NCBI RefSeq assembly: GCF_002159455.1
Contig: NZ_NFIQ01000036.1
Span: 1-42,178, forward strand
Direction of reading: 5' to 3'
DNA length: 42,178 nucleotides
Source: Flavonifractor sp. An306
GTDB lineage: Bacteria > Bacillota > Clostridia > Oscillospirales > Oscillospiraceae
The notes below the pieces were generated by a model. That model saw only the letters and a list, made by a program, of their open reading frames with translations. It ran no database searches and had not been told where the DNA came from. Positions 16,894-27,485 of this stretch are shown one piece after another (the first letter of the stretch is position 1; the number at the start of each line of letters is the position of its first letter). The translations under genes and the position numbers were made by a program.

Positions 16894-19413
16894 TTGCTGA
16901 GCCAACTGCTGAGACAACTGTTTAACTCTTTCGGGATATTCTTCCGCACTATCCGGGCCTTCTTTACCCGGAAGCTGACGGGGGCCTGGGCCGGTCTGCG
17001 CCGGGTCACCAACGTCTCCCGGCAGGCCACCAAGGTGGCCACCAGCGCCTTTGAGGGGGCGGCCGCGGCGATCCAGAAGCCGACCAAGCGGGAGGACTAT
17101 ATCGAAACCCGCCGGCTGTTTATCTCCAAATCCTTTCTGATCATGCTGGCCATTGGGGTAGTGCTGCTGGGATTGCTGATCTATTTTGTGGTGTGGCCTT
17201 TTCTGCTCAGCCGGTTTTTCACCGCCCGGTTCTATCAGGGGGACGAGCAGCTGGCCAACTGGTCCGGCCGGGTGATCGTGTATTATGACGAGGCCAAGGA
17301 GCACCCCATGTACAGCGGTACCCTGACAGACGGCGTACTGCAGGGAAAGGGAAAGGAATACGACGAGGACGGCCTGCTGATCTATGAGGGTCAGTTTGTG
17401 GACGGCGTATATGAAGGAGACGGCAATCTTTACGAGGCAGGCGCGCTGGTCTACTCCGGAGCTTTTTCCGGCGGGCTGGCCAACGGCATGGGCACCGCCT
17501 ATTCCGATGGATTCAAATGCTATGACGGGGCCTTCGTGGAGGGCCTTTATCAGGGCGAAGGTACGGAATATTACCCCGACGGCACGGTGAAATACAGGGG
17601 CTCCTTCGCAGCCGGACTATACGAGGGTACCGGCACCTCCTATTATGAAAACGGAGAACGCGCTTACGTGGGCGACTTTGCCGCCGGCCTGCGGGAGGGA
17701 GAGGGCACCGAGTACGCCGAGGACGGCAGCCTCCTTTATAAGGGTTCCTTTGCCGCCGGCCTGTACGAGGGCACCGGCAGCCGTTACCTGGAAAACGGCG
17801 ATAGGATCCAGGCGGAATTTGTGGCGGGAACTACCAGCGGAGAGATTCAGTGGTATCGGGACGGAAAACTGTGGTATAATGGCGGAGCGGCGGAACTGGC
17901 CCCCGACGGGTTCGGCACACTGTACAGCGACAGCGGCAAGGCCATCTATGCCGGAGAGTTTGACCAGGGCGCCCTGGATGGGGCCTGGCTGCTCACCCTC
18001 ACCGCCCAGGATCTGCGTTCCGCCTTTGGAGAGGCCACGCTCACCGAGACCGACGGCGACGGCGGTTTCCGCATCGTCAATGAAGAGCTGGGCCTGTGGG
18101 CGTTGTGCAGCTACCAGCAGGGAGAGGATGAGCCCCAGGTCTATGAGCTCTGGTTCCAGCCTCAGACTGGAAGCTCTGCTACCGCGCTGCTGCCCTGGGA
18201 GAACGCCGAAGCATTCGACCAGTGGGCCCTGGTAGGCCATGAGTCCACCACCCAGACCGAGAAGCTGGAGGGCAGTGCCCAGTATGCCGACGGCACAGTG
18301 GAGGGCAACTGGTGGCTGCACCGATACATCTATGAGGAATACACCTGCACCGGGCTGAGCCGGGGAGAGGCCGAGGCGCCCAAACAGCTCCACTGGGTAC
18401 GTACCGGCGAAATGCCTGTCGGCGGGGCGGGCGGCGGGGACGACGCCCTGGCCCAGTCCCAGGAGCGGCTGGATGAGCTGCTGACCGCGCTGGATGGCAT
18501 CGGCGGCGGCTCCGGCGGCGGCAGCGCCGCCAGTCAGGGGGAGACGGATCGGATGCTGGGGCTGATGCTCAGCGCTCAGGACGGCCAGGACCTGATTGAC
18601 GCCCTGACAGACTACTATGTCTACAGTGAAATGTGCGGGGTGCTGGAGGGGAGCCGTACCCTTCTGCAGCAGCGGCTGGAAGAGGAGCAGCTCCTGTTGA
18701 GCCGGGGCTCCGGCAGCCAGGAGACGGTGGATTCCCTTACCAGCCGGCTGGAGGATCTGGACCGCCTGCTCACCCAGTATGCCGCCAGCGCCGAGCAGGG
18801 CCGCCTGACCGGGCAGAGCCTGAGCAAGCTGAATCCCAGTGACTATGACGTACAGGCGGTGCTGCTTACGTTCGACCCGGTAGAGCTGGATGCCGGTGCG
18901 CTGTACGACGCCGCCCTGGAGTATGCCACCGCAGTGGCCGCCCAGCGGTATGAGGTGGACACCGCCCAGCTGGAGTTGGAGGTCAAGACGGCGGTGATTG
19001 ACCTGAACCTGGCCTATGAGGATATCCGCTCCGCTCAGAAGGCGGTGGAGCAGGCCAGAACCGCCCTGGACGAGGCCACAGCGGCCTACGCCAAGGGTAC
19101 GGTGACCAAGGCCGAGCTGTACGAGGCTCAGTGTGCCCTGAATCAGGCGGCGGCCGATCTGCTGCTGGCCACCGGCGCCTTTACCCATCAGGCCAACGCC
19201 CTGAATACCCTGTCGGGCGGCTGGCTGGCCCAGGAGCAGGACTGGATGGCGGATACCTTCCAGGTGCTGTTCCAGGGGGAGATCCGCCGGGGCGAGGAGG
19301 CCGCAGCGGACCTGGAGGCCCAGCGGCAGGAGCAGGAGGACCAGGCAAGCCAGGCAATTCAAGAGGAGGCAGCCCAGAGCGCCGCGCCCTCCGCCAGCCC
19401 GGCCCAGCGTTGA
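16894..19413 (+). CDS. Membrane-anchored MORN-repeat protein with TolC-like helical C-terminus
   Basis: An 839-residue protein with a TTG start at 16894 after AGGGGG. Residues 1-78 are a basic cytosolic segment, 81-108 one membrane helix, and 139-365 a run of about nine MORN repeats (YEGQFVDGVYEGDG, YRGSFAAGLYEGTG, YKGSFAAGLYEGTG). A beta-rich region follows to about 505, then a Gly/Ser-rich linker (GGGSGGGSAAS). The final ~300 residues are long helices; QARTALDEATAAYAKGTVTK and ELYEAQCALNQAAADLL resemble the helix-turn seen in TolC-type outer-membrane channel repeats. Topology predicts MORN repeats and helices outside the membrane. A Gram-positive cell lacks a normal place for a TolC channel, so an envelope-spanning docking tube or spacer is an inference. 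Confidence 0.75.
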   Translation: MLSQLLRQLFNSFGIFFRTIRAFFTRKLTGAWAGLRRVTNVSRQATKVATSAFEGAAAAIQKPTKREDYIETRRLFISKSFLIMLAIGVVLLGLLIYFVVWPFLLSRFFTARFYQGDEQLANWSGRVIVYYDEAKEHPMYSGTLTDGVLQGKGKEYDEDGLLIYEGQFVDGVYEGDGNLYEAGALVYSGAFSGGLANGMGTAYSDGFKCYDGAFVEGLYQGEGTEYYPDGTVKYRGSFAAGLYEGTGTSYYENGERAYVGDFAAGLREGEGTEYAEDGSLLYKGSFAAGLYEGTGSRYLENGDRIQAEFVAGTTSGEIQWYRDGKLWYNGGAAELAPDGFGTLYSDSGKAIYAGEFDQGALDGAWLLTLTAQDLRSAFGEATLTETDGDGGFRIVNEELGLWALCSYQQGEDEPQVYELWFQPQTGSSATALLPWENAEAFDQWALVGHESTTQTEKLEGSAQYADGTVEGNWWLHRYIYEEYTCTGLSRGEAEAPKQLHWVRTGEMPVGGAGGGDDALAQSQERLDELLTALDGIGGGSGGGSAASQGETDRMLGLMLSAQDGQDLIDALTDYYVYSEMCGVLEGSRTLLQQRLEEEQLLLSRGSGSQETVDSLTSRLEDLDRLLTQYAASAEQGRLTGQSLSKLNPSDYDVQAVLLTFDPVELDAGALYDAALEYATAVAAQRYEVDTAQLELEVKTAVIDLNLAYEDIRSAQKAVEQARTALDEATAAYAKGTVTKAELYEAQCALNQAAADLLLATGAFTHQANALNTLSGGWLAQEQDWMADTFQVLFQGEIRRGEEAAADLEAQRQEQEDQASQAIQEEAAQSAAPSASPAQR

Positions 19414-19434
19414 GAAACAGGAAGGAGCGCGCAT

Positions 19435-20025
19435 ATGGCAGACTATACCGCTCTGGTGGAGGCGGGCAACGCTCTGGTGGAGATGCTCCGGGACAATCTG
19501 ACCCCGGAACCCATCGCCAACCGGGAGCTGATTTCCCTGTGCTCCCCGCATGAGAGTGAAAACAACCAGCTGACCCTCTACCTCTATCAGGTGGAGGAGG
19601 ATACCCAGGGAGGGCAAAGCGGTTACTACCGGGTCAGCGAGAATGTGGAGCGGATGCGGCCCACCCAGTACAACATCCGCTTTCTGGTCACCGCTCACTC
19701 CAAGGCGCCCGCCCAGCTGAAAGAGGCCGACCAGTACCGGATGATCGGGGCGGCGCTCCAGGTGTTGAAAGACCACCCGGTTATTGATTCCCAGTATCTG
19801 GGCGGTTCCCTGGCGGAACAGAACGCCACCATCCGGGTGGTGCTGGAGAAGACGCCCCAGGACCAGCTGCTGAAGATCTGGAACAACACCTCTACCGCTT
19901 ATAAGCTGTCCTTTGTGGTGCTGCTGTCGGGCATTGAGATCGACTCCCGGAAGGAGCGCCGGTTCACCCGGGTTACCGATGTGTCTATCTCCACCGAGCA
20001 GATGCAGAGAGGGGGAGGGGCATGA
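19435..20025 (+). CDS. CIS cap/terminator protein, DUF4255 (Pvc16/Afp16 N-terminal family)
   Basis: A 196-residue protein of the DUF4255 family, which ends tube and sheath polymerisation at the distal end of eCIS particles. Visible family features are the N-terminal ADYTALVEAGNALVEMLRD, the NNQLTLYLYQVEED strand, PTQYNIRFLVTAHSK, and the C-terminal LSFVVLLSGIEIDSRKE followed by RVTDVSIS. Start ATG 19435 has AGGAGCG upstream. The last bases (ATGA, 20022-20025) overlap the next gene. Confidence 0.92.
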   Translation: MADYTALVEAGNALVEMLRDNLTPEPIANRELISLCSPHESENNQLTLYLYQVEEDTQGGQSGYYRVSENVERMRPTQYNIRFLVTAHSKAPAQLKEADQYRMIGAALQVLKDHPVIDSQYLGGSLAEQNATIRVVLEKTPQDQLLKIWNNTSTAYKLSFVVLLSGIEIDSRKERRFTRVTDVSISTEQMQRGGGA

Positions 20026-20750
20026 TCTCCATTCATGCCAGCGCCGTCTGCCGGGTGGTGGACGGCTATACCGGAAAGCCTCTGGAGGGTTCCGCGCTGA
20101 GCTGCACACTGGATGGCGTGTCCTGCCGTCCCGTTGCCAAACAAGGGGGCTATCTGGTACTGCTCAACCTGTCGCCCGGCCGGCACCGGCTGGCCCTGTG
20201 CTGCAGGGGATATCAGGAGGAATGGGTGGAGTTCCAGGCTGACGGGGGGACCCGAGAGCTGGATATTACCATGAAGCCGGGGGCCGGTTATCCCTTCCGG
20301 CAGACCATTACCCGGCTGGAGCTGATGGTGGAGGCGGCGGGACACTCCGCCGCCGGACGGCAGCTCTGGCTGGCCCCCTCCGGCCTGTTTGAGCTGAAGC
20401 TGGCCCAGACCAAGGCGGAGGCGGGAGAGGAGCAGCTGCGGCTCTACTGCAAGGGCCCGGAGGAGACGGCCCCCATGGGCGCCTATCTGATTGTGGACGG
20501 AACAAACAGTGAGATTGTGGGTCTGCGGTCTTTTGCGCGGGAGATGGGCACGCTCACCACGCCCCTCCGCCACACCCACAGCCGGGGCAAGCTGCTGCTG
20601 CCCGCCCAGCGGTATCACACCGGGGCGGACGGAAAGCTGGCGGCGGTGTTCCGGGCGGCCTGCACCGTAGAGGTGTATGCCGAGGAGGCCGGCCTTTTGG
20701 CCAGCCTGAAGCTGGAGGAAGGGGAGAATCGGCAGACCATCCCCCTCTGA
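20022..20750 (+). CDS. CIS-associated protein with carboxypeptidase-regulatory-like domain
   Basis: A 242-residue protein. The first ~85 residues have the look of a CarboxypepD_reg-like beta-sandwich (VDGYTGKPLEGSALSC, GGYLVLLNLSPGRHRLAL). The rest is beta-rich with no motif I recognise. Start ATG overlaps the DUF4255 stop by 4 bp, so the two are translated together. Similar small beta-sandwich proteins sit beside Pvc16-type genes in other CIS loci. An accessory structural role is inferred. Confidence 0.65.
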   Translation: MISIHASAVCRVVDGYTGKPLEGSALSCTLDGVSCRPVAKQGGYLVLLNLSPGRHRLALCCRGYQEEWVEFQADGGTRELDITMKPGAGYPFRQTITRLELMVEAAGHSAAGRQLWLAPSGLFELKLAQTKAEAGEEQLRLYCKGPEETAPMGAYLIVDGTNSEIVGLRSFAREMGTLTTPLRHTHSRGKLLLPAQRYHTGADGKLAAVFRAACTVEVYAEEAGLLASLKLEEGENRQTIPL

Positions 20751-20763
20751 AAGGAGAACGACT

Positions 20764-21150
20764 ATGGCAAATCCAATGGTTCAAACGGCGCAGTGTACCT
20801 GTTCTTTTGGTATGACTCCGGCTATGATGATGGTGACCAGTCAGATGACGGTCACTATGGGCGGTATGCCGGCGGCCACCATTATGGACGGGGCGCCCAT
20901 GAGCAATATCCCAACCTTTGGTATGTGTACCAATCCGGCCAATCCGGCGGTGGCGGCGGCCACGGCAGCGGCGCTGGGGACGCCTACGCCGGCCCCCTGC
21001 CTGCCTGCCACGGTGAGCTGGGTGCCCGGCTGTCCCACCATAATGGTGTGCGGCAAGCCGCTGCTGAATAACAACAGCAGGCTGATATGCAGCTATGGCG
21101 GGGTGATCCAGCCCCTGATGACGCCCGCCATCACTGTCACCACCCCCTGA
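20764..21150 (+). CDS. PAAR-like spike tip protein, DUF4280
   Basis: A 128-residue protein matching DUF4280/PAAR-like tips, which sharpen the spike and can carry effectors. It is Met/Thr/Pro-rich and has the paired Cys motifs expected for a metal-bound cone: QCTCSFGMTP at the N-terminus, then PGCPTIMVCGKPLLNNNS and CSYGG near the C-terminus. There is no C-terminal effector extension. It corresponds to Afp10 but lies next to the cap and ATPase genes instead of next to gp25. Confidence 0.88.
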   Translation: MANPMVQTAQCTCSFGMTPAMMMVTSQMTVTMGGMPAATIMDGAPMSNIPTFGMCTNPANPAVAAATAAALGTPTPAPCLPATVSWVPGCPTIMVCGKPLLNNNSRLICSYGGVIQPLMTPAITVTTP

Positions 21151-21179
21151 GTACCAGCGTGGCAGGAAGGAGGAGCGCC

Positions 21180-23327
<2,148 letters not shown>

Positions 23328-23356
23328 AGACAACATATCATTAGGAGGAAACAAAA

Positions 23357-23653
23357 ATGACCATTACCAAACACACAGATGGAGATAAGCTGACCATTGC
23401 CCTGGAGGGGCGGCTGGATACCTCCACCGCGCCTGAGCTGGAGGCGGAGCTGAACGCCAGCCTGGACGGTGTAAAGCAGCTGGTGCTGGATATGGAGCAG
23501 CTGCTCTACCTCTCCTCCGCGGGACTGCGGGTGGTACTGGCCGCGCAGAAGCGGATGAACAAGCAGGGACATATGACGGTGACCCATGTCTGCCCGGATA
23601 TTATGGAGGTCTTTGAGATCACCGGGTTTGTGGACATTCTGGATATTCAGTGA
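23357..23653 (+). CDS. STAS-domain anti-sigma factor antagonist-like protein (SpoIIAA/RsbV type)
   Basis: A 98-residue single STAS domain. EGRLDTSTAPELE and the loop YLSSAGLRVV contain the usual phospho-acceptor serine (Ser53/Ser54). In partner switching the unphosphorylated form binds an RsbW-type kinase and frees that kinase's target; the kinase phosphorylates it and a SpoIIE/PP2C phosphatase resets it. All of those partners are encoded just downstream. An AGGAGG site precedes ATG 23357. It is 29 bp after the AAA+ gene with no terminator seen between them. Confidence 0.93.
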   Translation: MTITKHTDGDKLTIALEGRLDTSTAPELEAELNASLDGVKQLVLDMEQLLYLSSAGLRVVLAAQKRMNKQGHMTVTHVCPDIMEVFEITGFVDILDIQ

Positions 23654-23674
23654 TTGAGAAATGAGTGAGAGATT

Positions 23675-25423
23675 GTGATTGGTGCATCCGCGCGGGAGAA
23701 CATATTTGTCCGCAAAGCGTTTTATAATTTCTTTTTGCCCAGCCTCTGCTCCTGTCTGGGGCTGGCTATCGGTGGACTGGCCGACTGCGTTTTTGTCGGA
23801 AATACCGTGGGAGCGGTGGGCCTGACCGCCATCAGCATCGGCCAGCCGGTGTATATGCTGTTCAATACCATCAGCTACTCTTTGTCCATCGGCGGCTCGA
23901 TCCATTACGCAAACGCCCTGAGCGAGGGGAAGGAAGAGGAGGGCAACCGGATCTTCGGCAATGTCCTCCGGGCAGACCTGTTTACCAATATCCTGCTGTG
24001 TATTCTGGGGTTGATTTTCCTGCCTCAGGTGCTCACCTTCCTGGGCGCCGGTACGCCAGGAACCGAGGTGTGGGAGAACTGCGAGGCCCTGGTGCGGGCC
24101 CAGCTGCTCCTGGTGCCGGTGATGTTCTGCCAAGGCCCCTTCTATTATTTCATCAACTGTGACAATAACCCCAAGCTGGCGGCGATAGCTCTGGTCACCA
24201 GCAATACCATCGACATTGTGTTCAACTATGTGTTCGTAGTGCTGATGGACATGGGCGTGGCGGGCTCGGTGTACTCCACCGGCCTGGGCGCGGCGGTGAT
24301 GCTGGTCATCAGCGTGACCCATTTTATCCGGAAAAAGGGTTGCCTGCGGTTTACCTGGCCTAAATTTCAGCCCCAGACCGTGGCCCTCTCCTTCCGGACT
24401 GGTTTTGCCACCTCCATCCAGTACATCTTCCAGTTTGTCACCATCCTGGTGTGCAACCGGCTACTGATGACCATCAGCGGAGAGCTGGGGGTGGCGGTAT
24501 TCGGCATCGTGTTCAACGTGGCGCTGGTGGCGGCGTCGGTGTACGACGCCATCAGTATGGCGCTGCAGCCCATGGTGAGTACCTTCCATGGCGAGTGCAA
24601 CAAATCCAATGTGCGCTGTACCCTGCGGCAGGCATTTCTGGTGGCAGCGGTTATGAGTATCATTGTGATTGCGTTGCTGGTGGCTATCCCGCAATGGGTC
24701 TGCTTCGCTTTCGGTCTGCGGACGGCGGAGGAGCTGGCCATGGGAAGCGTGGCCATCCGGATCTACGCGCTGTGTGTCCTTCCCTCTGGAGTTAATATGG
24801 TAATGACCTATTATTACCAGGCCCTTGGAGAGGAATTTACCAGCTATCTGCTGTTTACGCTGCGTTCCTTTGTGTTTTTCCTGCTGTTCAGCCTGCTCCT
24901 CAGCCGGGGCGGCGTCATGCTGTTCTGGTGGACCTACCCCTGCATGGAGGTGGCCACGCTGTTGGTGCTCTGCATCTACAACTGGAGAAAGGGCTCCTGG
25001 ACCTATCTGAATGAGGATGACAGCAAGATTTACAGCGCCTTCCTGGACAGCAGGGAGGCCGATCTGGGGGCAGTGGAGCAGGATGTGTCCGCCTATCTGG
25101 AGCGAATGGACGCCAACCCCACCCAGATCTATTTCGCCACCATCGCGGTGGAGGAGGTATGCGGGGTGATCATGAGCCACGCCTTTTCCTCCAACGACGG
25201 CTATATCCAGCTGACCATCGTGCCCCATGAGGACGGGACCGTGACGCTCCATGTGCGGGATAACGCCAAGGAGTTCAATCCCTTTGAGCTGAACACCGAC
25301 GCCATCAGTCTGGAGGAGGGCACGGGTCTGGACATCATTGGCGTCAAGATGATCAAGAGCAAAGCGAAGGAATTCTTCTACCGTCGGTACGCGGGCTTCA
25401 ATACTCTGGTGGTCCGGGTATAG
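23675..25423 (+). CDS. MATE-family transporter fused to RsbW-like HATPase domain
   Basis: A 582-residue fusion with a GTG start at 23675. Residues about 12-435 are a MATE multidrug/flippase-type membrane protein with about twelve helices (LPSLCSCLGLAIGGLADCVF, PVYMLFNTISYSLSIGGSIHYA). Residues about 455-582 form a cytosolic HATPase_c domain of the serine-kinase type: AVEEVCGVIMSHAF (N-box), VRDNAKEFNPF (D-box) and EGTGLDIIGVKMI (G-box). The N-box position that normally holds the Mg-binding Asn is Val498, so kinase activity may be lost while nucleotide or STAS binding remains. MATE transport coupled to a partner-switch domain is unusual. The substrate is unknown. Confidence 0.88.
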   Translation: MIGASARENIFVRKAFYNFFLPSLCSCLGLAIGGLADCVFVGNTVGAVGLTAISIGQPVYMLFNTISYSLSIGGSIHYANALSEGKEEEGNRIFGNVLRADLFTNILLCILGLIFLPQVLTFLGAGTPGTEVWENCEALVRAQLLLVPVMFCQGPFYYFINCDNNPKLAAIALVTSNTIDIVFNYVFVVLMDMGVAGSVYSTGLGAAVMLVISVTHFIRKKGCLRFTWPKFQPQTVALSFRTGFATSIQYIFQFVTILVCNRLLMTISGELGVAVFGIVFNVALVAASVYDAISMALQPMVSTFHGECNKSNVRCTLRQAFLVAAVMSIIVIALLVAIPQWVCFAFGLRTAEELAMGSVAIRIYALCVLPSGVNMVMTYYYQALGEEFTSYLLFTLRSFVFFLLFSLLLSRGGVMLFWWTYPCMEVATLLVLCIYNWRKGSWTYLNEDDSKIYSAFLDSREADLGAVEQDVSAYLERMDANPTQIYFATIAVEEVCGVIMSHAFSSNDGYIQLTIVPHEDGTVTLHVRDNAKEFNPFELNTDAISLEEGTGLDIIGVKMIKSKAKEFFYRRYAGFNTLVVRV

Positions 25424-25454
25424 GTCGTAAAAAGAGAGAGGAGGCGGGGCGAAC

Positions 25455-27485
25455 TTGAAGAAGATGCGGTTTACCCTGGGGAAGAAAATTGTGGTTATGA
25501 TCCTGGCAATGAGTGTCATTCTCTGCGCCACCGCGCTCTTCGTCAGCTACCAGACCTATCAGCGGCGTACCATGGCGTTTTATGAGCAGCTGGGCCACAA
25601 CGTGGTGGCAACCCTGGCCAGCCAGCTGGAGGCGGAGGATCTGGACCGCTACTATGAGACCCTGGAAATGGATGACCGCTATTATGAAATTCAGCGCTTC
25701 ATTGCCGATCTGGTGGAAAGCAACGGCGTGCAGTACCTCTATGTGGTGCGTCCTCACGGGATAGGCGTAACCTTCCTTTTTGACTCAGATATGGAGGCAG
25801 GGGAGAACGGCGACTATCTCTCCGGTGGATACTGCGCTCTGGGTACCTATACCGATCTGCTGGGCGGCTTTGCAGACAATCTGGATAAGCTGCTGGACGG
25901 CCAGGAGGTGGGGCCCATCGTCCAGAAGGACCCCAGCTACGGCTGGCTGATGACCTCCATGACTCCGGTGCTCCATGAGGACGGCAGTGTGGCTGGTTAT
26001 GTCATGGCGGATATCAGCATGAACGAAGTGGTACAGGAGCAGCAGCACTTCCTGCTGTACAGCGGCGGCCTGCTGGCGGCGCTGACCGTGGTTTTTGCCG
26101 GGGTCTATCTACTGGTGATCCGGCGAAGCTTTATCCGCCCCGTTCAGGAGCTGACCGCCGCCGCCCAGGGCTACGAGGGCGGCGAAAACAAGCGGGCCTT
26201 CAGCCAGGTGAAGATCAAGAGCAATGATGAGCTGCGTACCCTGGCGGATGCCTTCCGCATGATGCTGGCGGAGATCGAGCTGAACAACCAGGAGCAGCAG
26301 GAGCTGGCCCTGCGGGAGCAGCGGCTGGAGAGCGAGCTTCAGCTGGCCAACCAGCTCAACATATCCATGCTGCCCAGAGAGCTGCCGGAGCGGAAGGAAG
26401 GTTATCCCTTCGCCATCCGGGGACAGATCTATCAGGGGCATGAGCTGTCCTGCTGCTTTTATGACTACTTCCTGCTGGACCAGGACAGGCTGTGCGTGCT
26501 GGTGGGCGAGGTGCCGGGCGGAGGAATCCCCCAGGTGCTGTATACCGCCATGGCCCAGGCCACGATCAAGAGCCAGATGCGCTCCGGTCTGCCCCTGGCT
26601 GAGGCCATGACCGCCGCCAATCAGCAGCTGTACGAGATGAGCGGGGAGCTGAGCCTGAATGTACTGGTGGGTGTGCTGGACGGCATCACCGGACACTTCT
26701 CCTGCATCAACGCCGGCCAGAGTGATCCGCTGCTGATGCGCAGTCAGGACCAGTATCAGTGGATGGGCGTTCTCCCTTATGCGCCTCTTGGCCAGAATGA
26801 AAACGTGGTTTATCAGACCATGGAGGTGGAACTGCGCCAGGGTGACCGGATTCTCTTCCACACAGCCGGGCTGGACAGTATCACAGGCCGGGATGGAAGG
26901 CCCTTTGCAGCCGAGCAGCTTCGTCTGGCTCTGAATGAAAGCCGGAGCCGCCAGGCGGAGCTGGAGCGGCAGCTGCAGGGCGTCAGCGACGCGGGCAAGG
27001 TCTATGCCCGACGGGTGGAGGATATCAACGGATATGTCCTTCTGGCAATGGAATACCGCCGCCGGGACCGGGCCCAGGCCCACTGTGTCCTGACGCCTGA
27101 TGCCAGGGGCAGCGCCCGGCTGATGGAGTTTCTCCGGGGCCAGCTGGAGGCCAATCAGCTCCAGGGCGGACAGATGGCGCGGATGCTGGTGCTGGCGGAC
27201 GAGCTGTTTACCCTGTGCTGCCGCCGTGCCGATTCGGACAGCCGTCTGATGGCGGAGTGTGCCATTCCGCAGGGGGAGGGGCAGGCCATCCTCCGCCTGA
27301 AGGGGGGATTTGGCGGACTCAGTCCGTTGGAAGAGCTTCAGGACGAAGCCTCGAAGCATGCGGCTGAATTTATTGTCCAGAACTGCAGTCGGGTTCTCTT
27401 TGAAAGCGACGGCACCATGGATACAGTTACCGTGGTGAAGCAATTGGAAGGAACAGGAACATTGGAAAGAGAGAAGCGTGTATGA
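25455..27485 (+). CDS. Membrane sensor with HAMP, degenerate SpoIIE/PP2C and RsbW-like C-terminus (pseudophosphatase)
   Basis: A 676-residue protein. Two membrane helices (12-31 and about 202-222) flank an extracytoplasmic Cache-like sensor. A HAMP segment (223-280) follows, then a SpoIIE/PP2C fold at about 295-535. The metal ligands are substituted: GGDFYDFF becomes SCCFYDYF (Cys334), ADVSGKG becomes GEVPGGG (Glu352), and YTDGVTEA becomes HTAGLDSI (Ala471). Residues about 550-665 resemble an HATPase_c domain that also lacks the N-box Asn (ADELFTLCCRRA). The sensor half is nearly the same as in the next gene, so this is a duplicate turned into a pseudo-enzyme, probably a regulator of its active twin. 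Start GTG/TTG-type codon at 25455 follows GAGGAGG. The stop overlaps the next ATG by 4 bp. Confidence 0.85.
   Translation: MKKMRFTLGKKIVVMILAMSVILCATALFVSYQTYQRRTMAFYEQLGHNVVATLASQLEAEDLDRYYETLEMDDRYYEIQRFIADLVESNGVQYLYVVRPHGIGVTFLFDSDMEAGENGDYLSGGYCALGTYTDLLGGFADNLDKLLDGQEVGPIVQKDPSYGWLMTSMTPVLHEDGSVAGYVMADISMNEVVQEQQHFLLYSGGLLAALTVVFAGVYLLVIRRSFIRPVQELTAAAQGYEGGENKRAFSQVKIKSNDELRTLADAFRMMLAEIELNNQEQQELALREQRLESELQLANQLNISMLPRELPERKEGYPFAIRGQIYQGHELSCCFYDYFLLDQDRLCVLVGEVPGGGIPQVLYTAMAQATIKSQMRSGLPLAEAMTAANQQLYEMSGELSLNVLVGVLDGITGHFSCINAGQSDPLLMRSQDQYQWMGVLPYAPLGQNENVVYQTMEVELRQGDRILFHTAGLDSITGRDGRPFAAEQLRLALNESRSRQAELERQLQGVSDAGKVYARRVEDINGYVLLAMEYRRRDRAQAHCVLTPDARGSARLMEFLRGQLEANQLQGGQMARMLVLADELFTLCCRRADSDSRLMAECAIPQGEGQAILRLKGGFGGLSPLEELQDEASKHAAEFIVQNCSRVLFESDGTMDTVTVVKQLEGTGTLEREKRV

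Noticed and set aside
20793-21071. A Gly/His/Tyr-rich + strand frame inside the DUF4280 gene
   Set aside because: Out-of-frame overlap with a gene that has clear family features; composition follows from the shifted frame.
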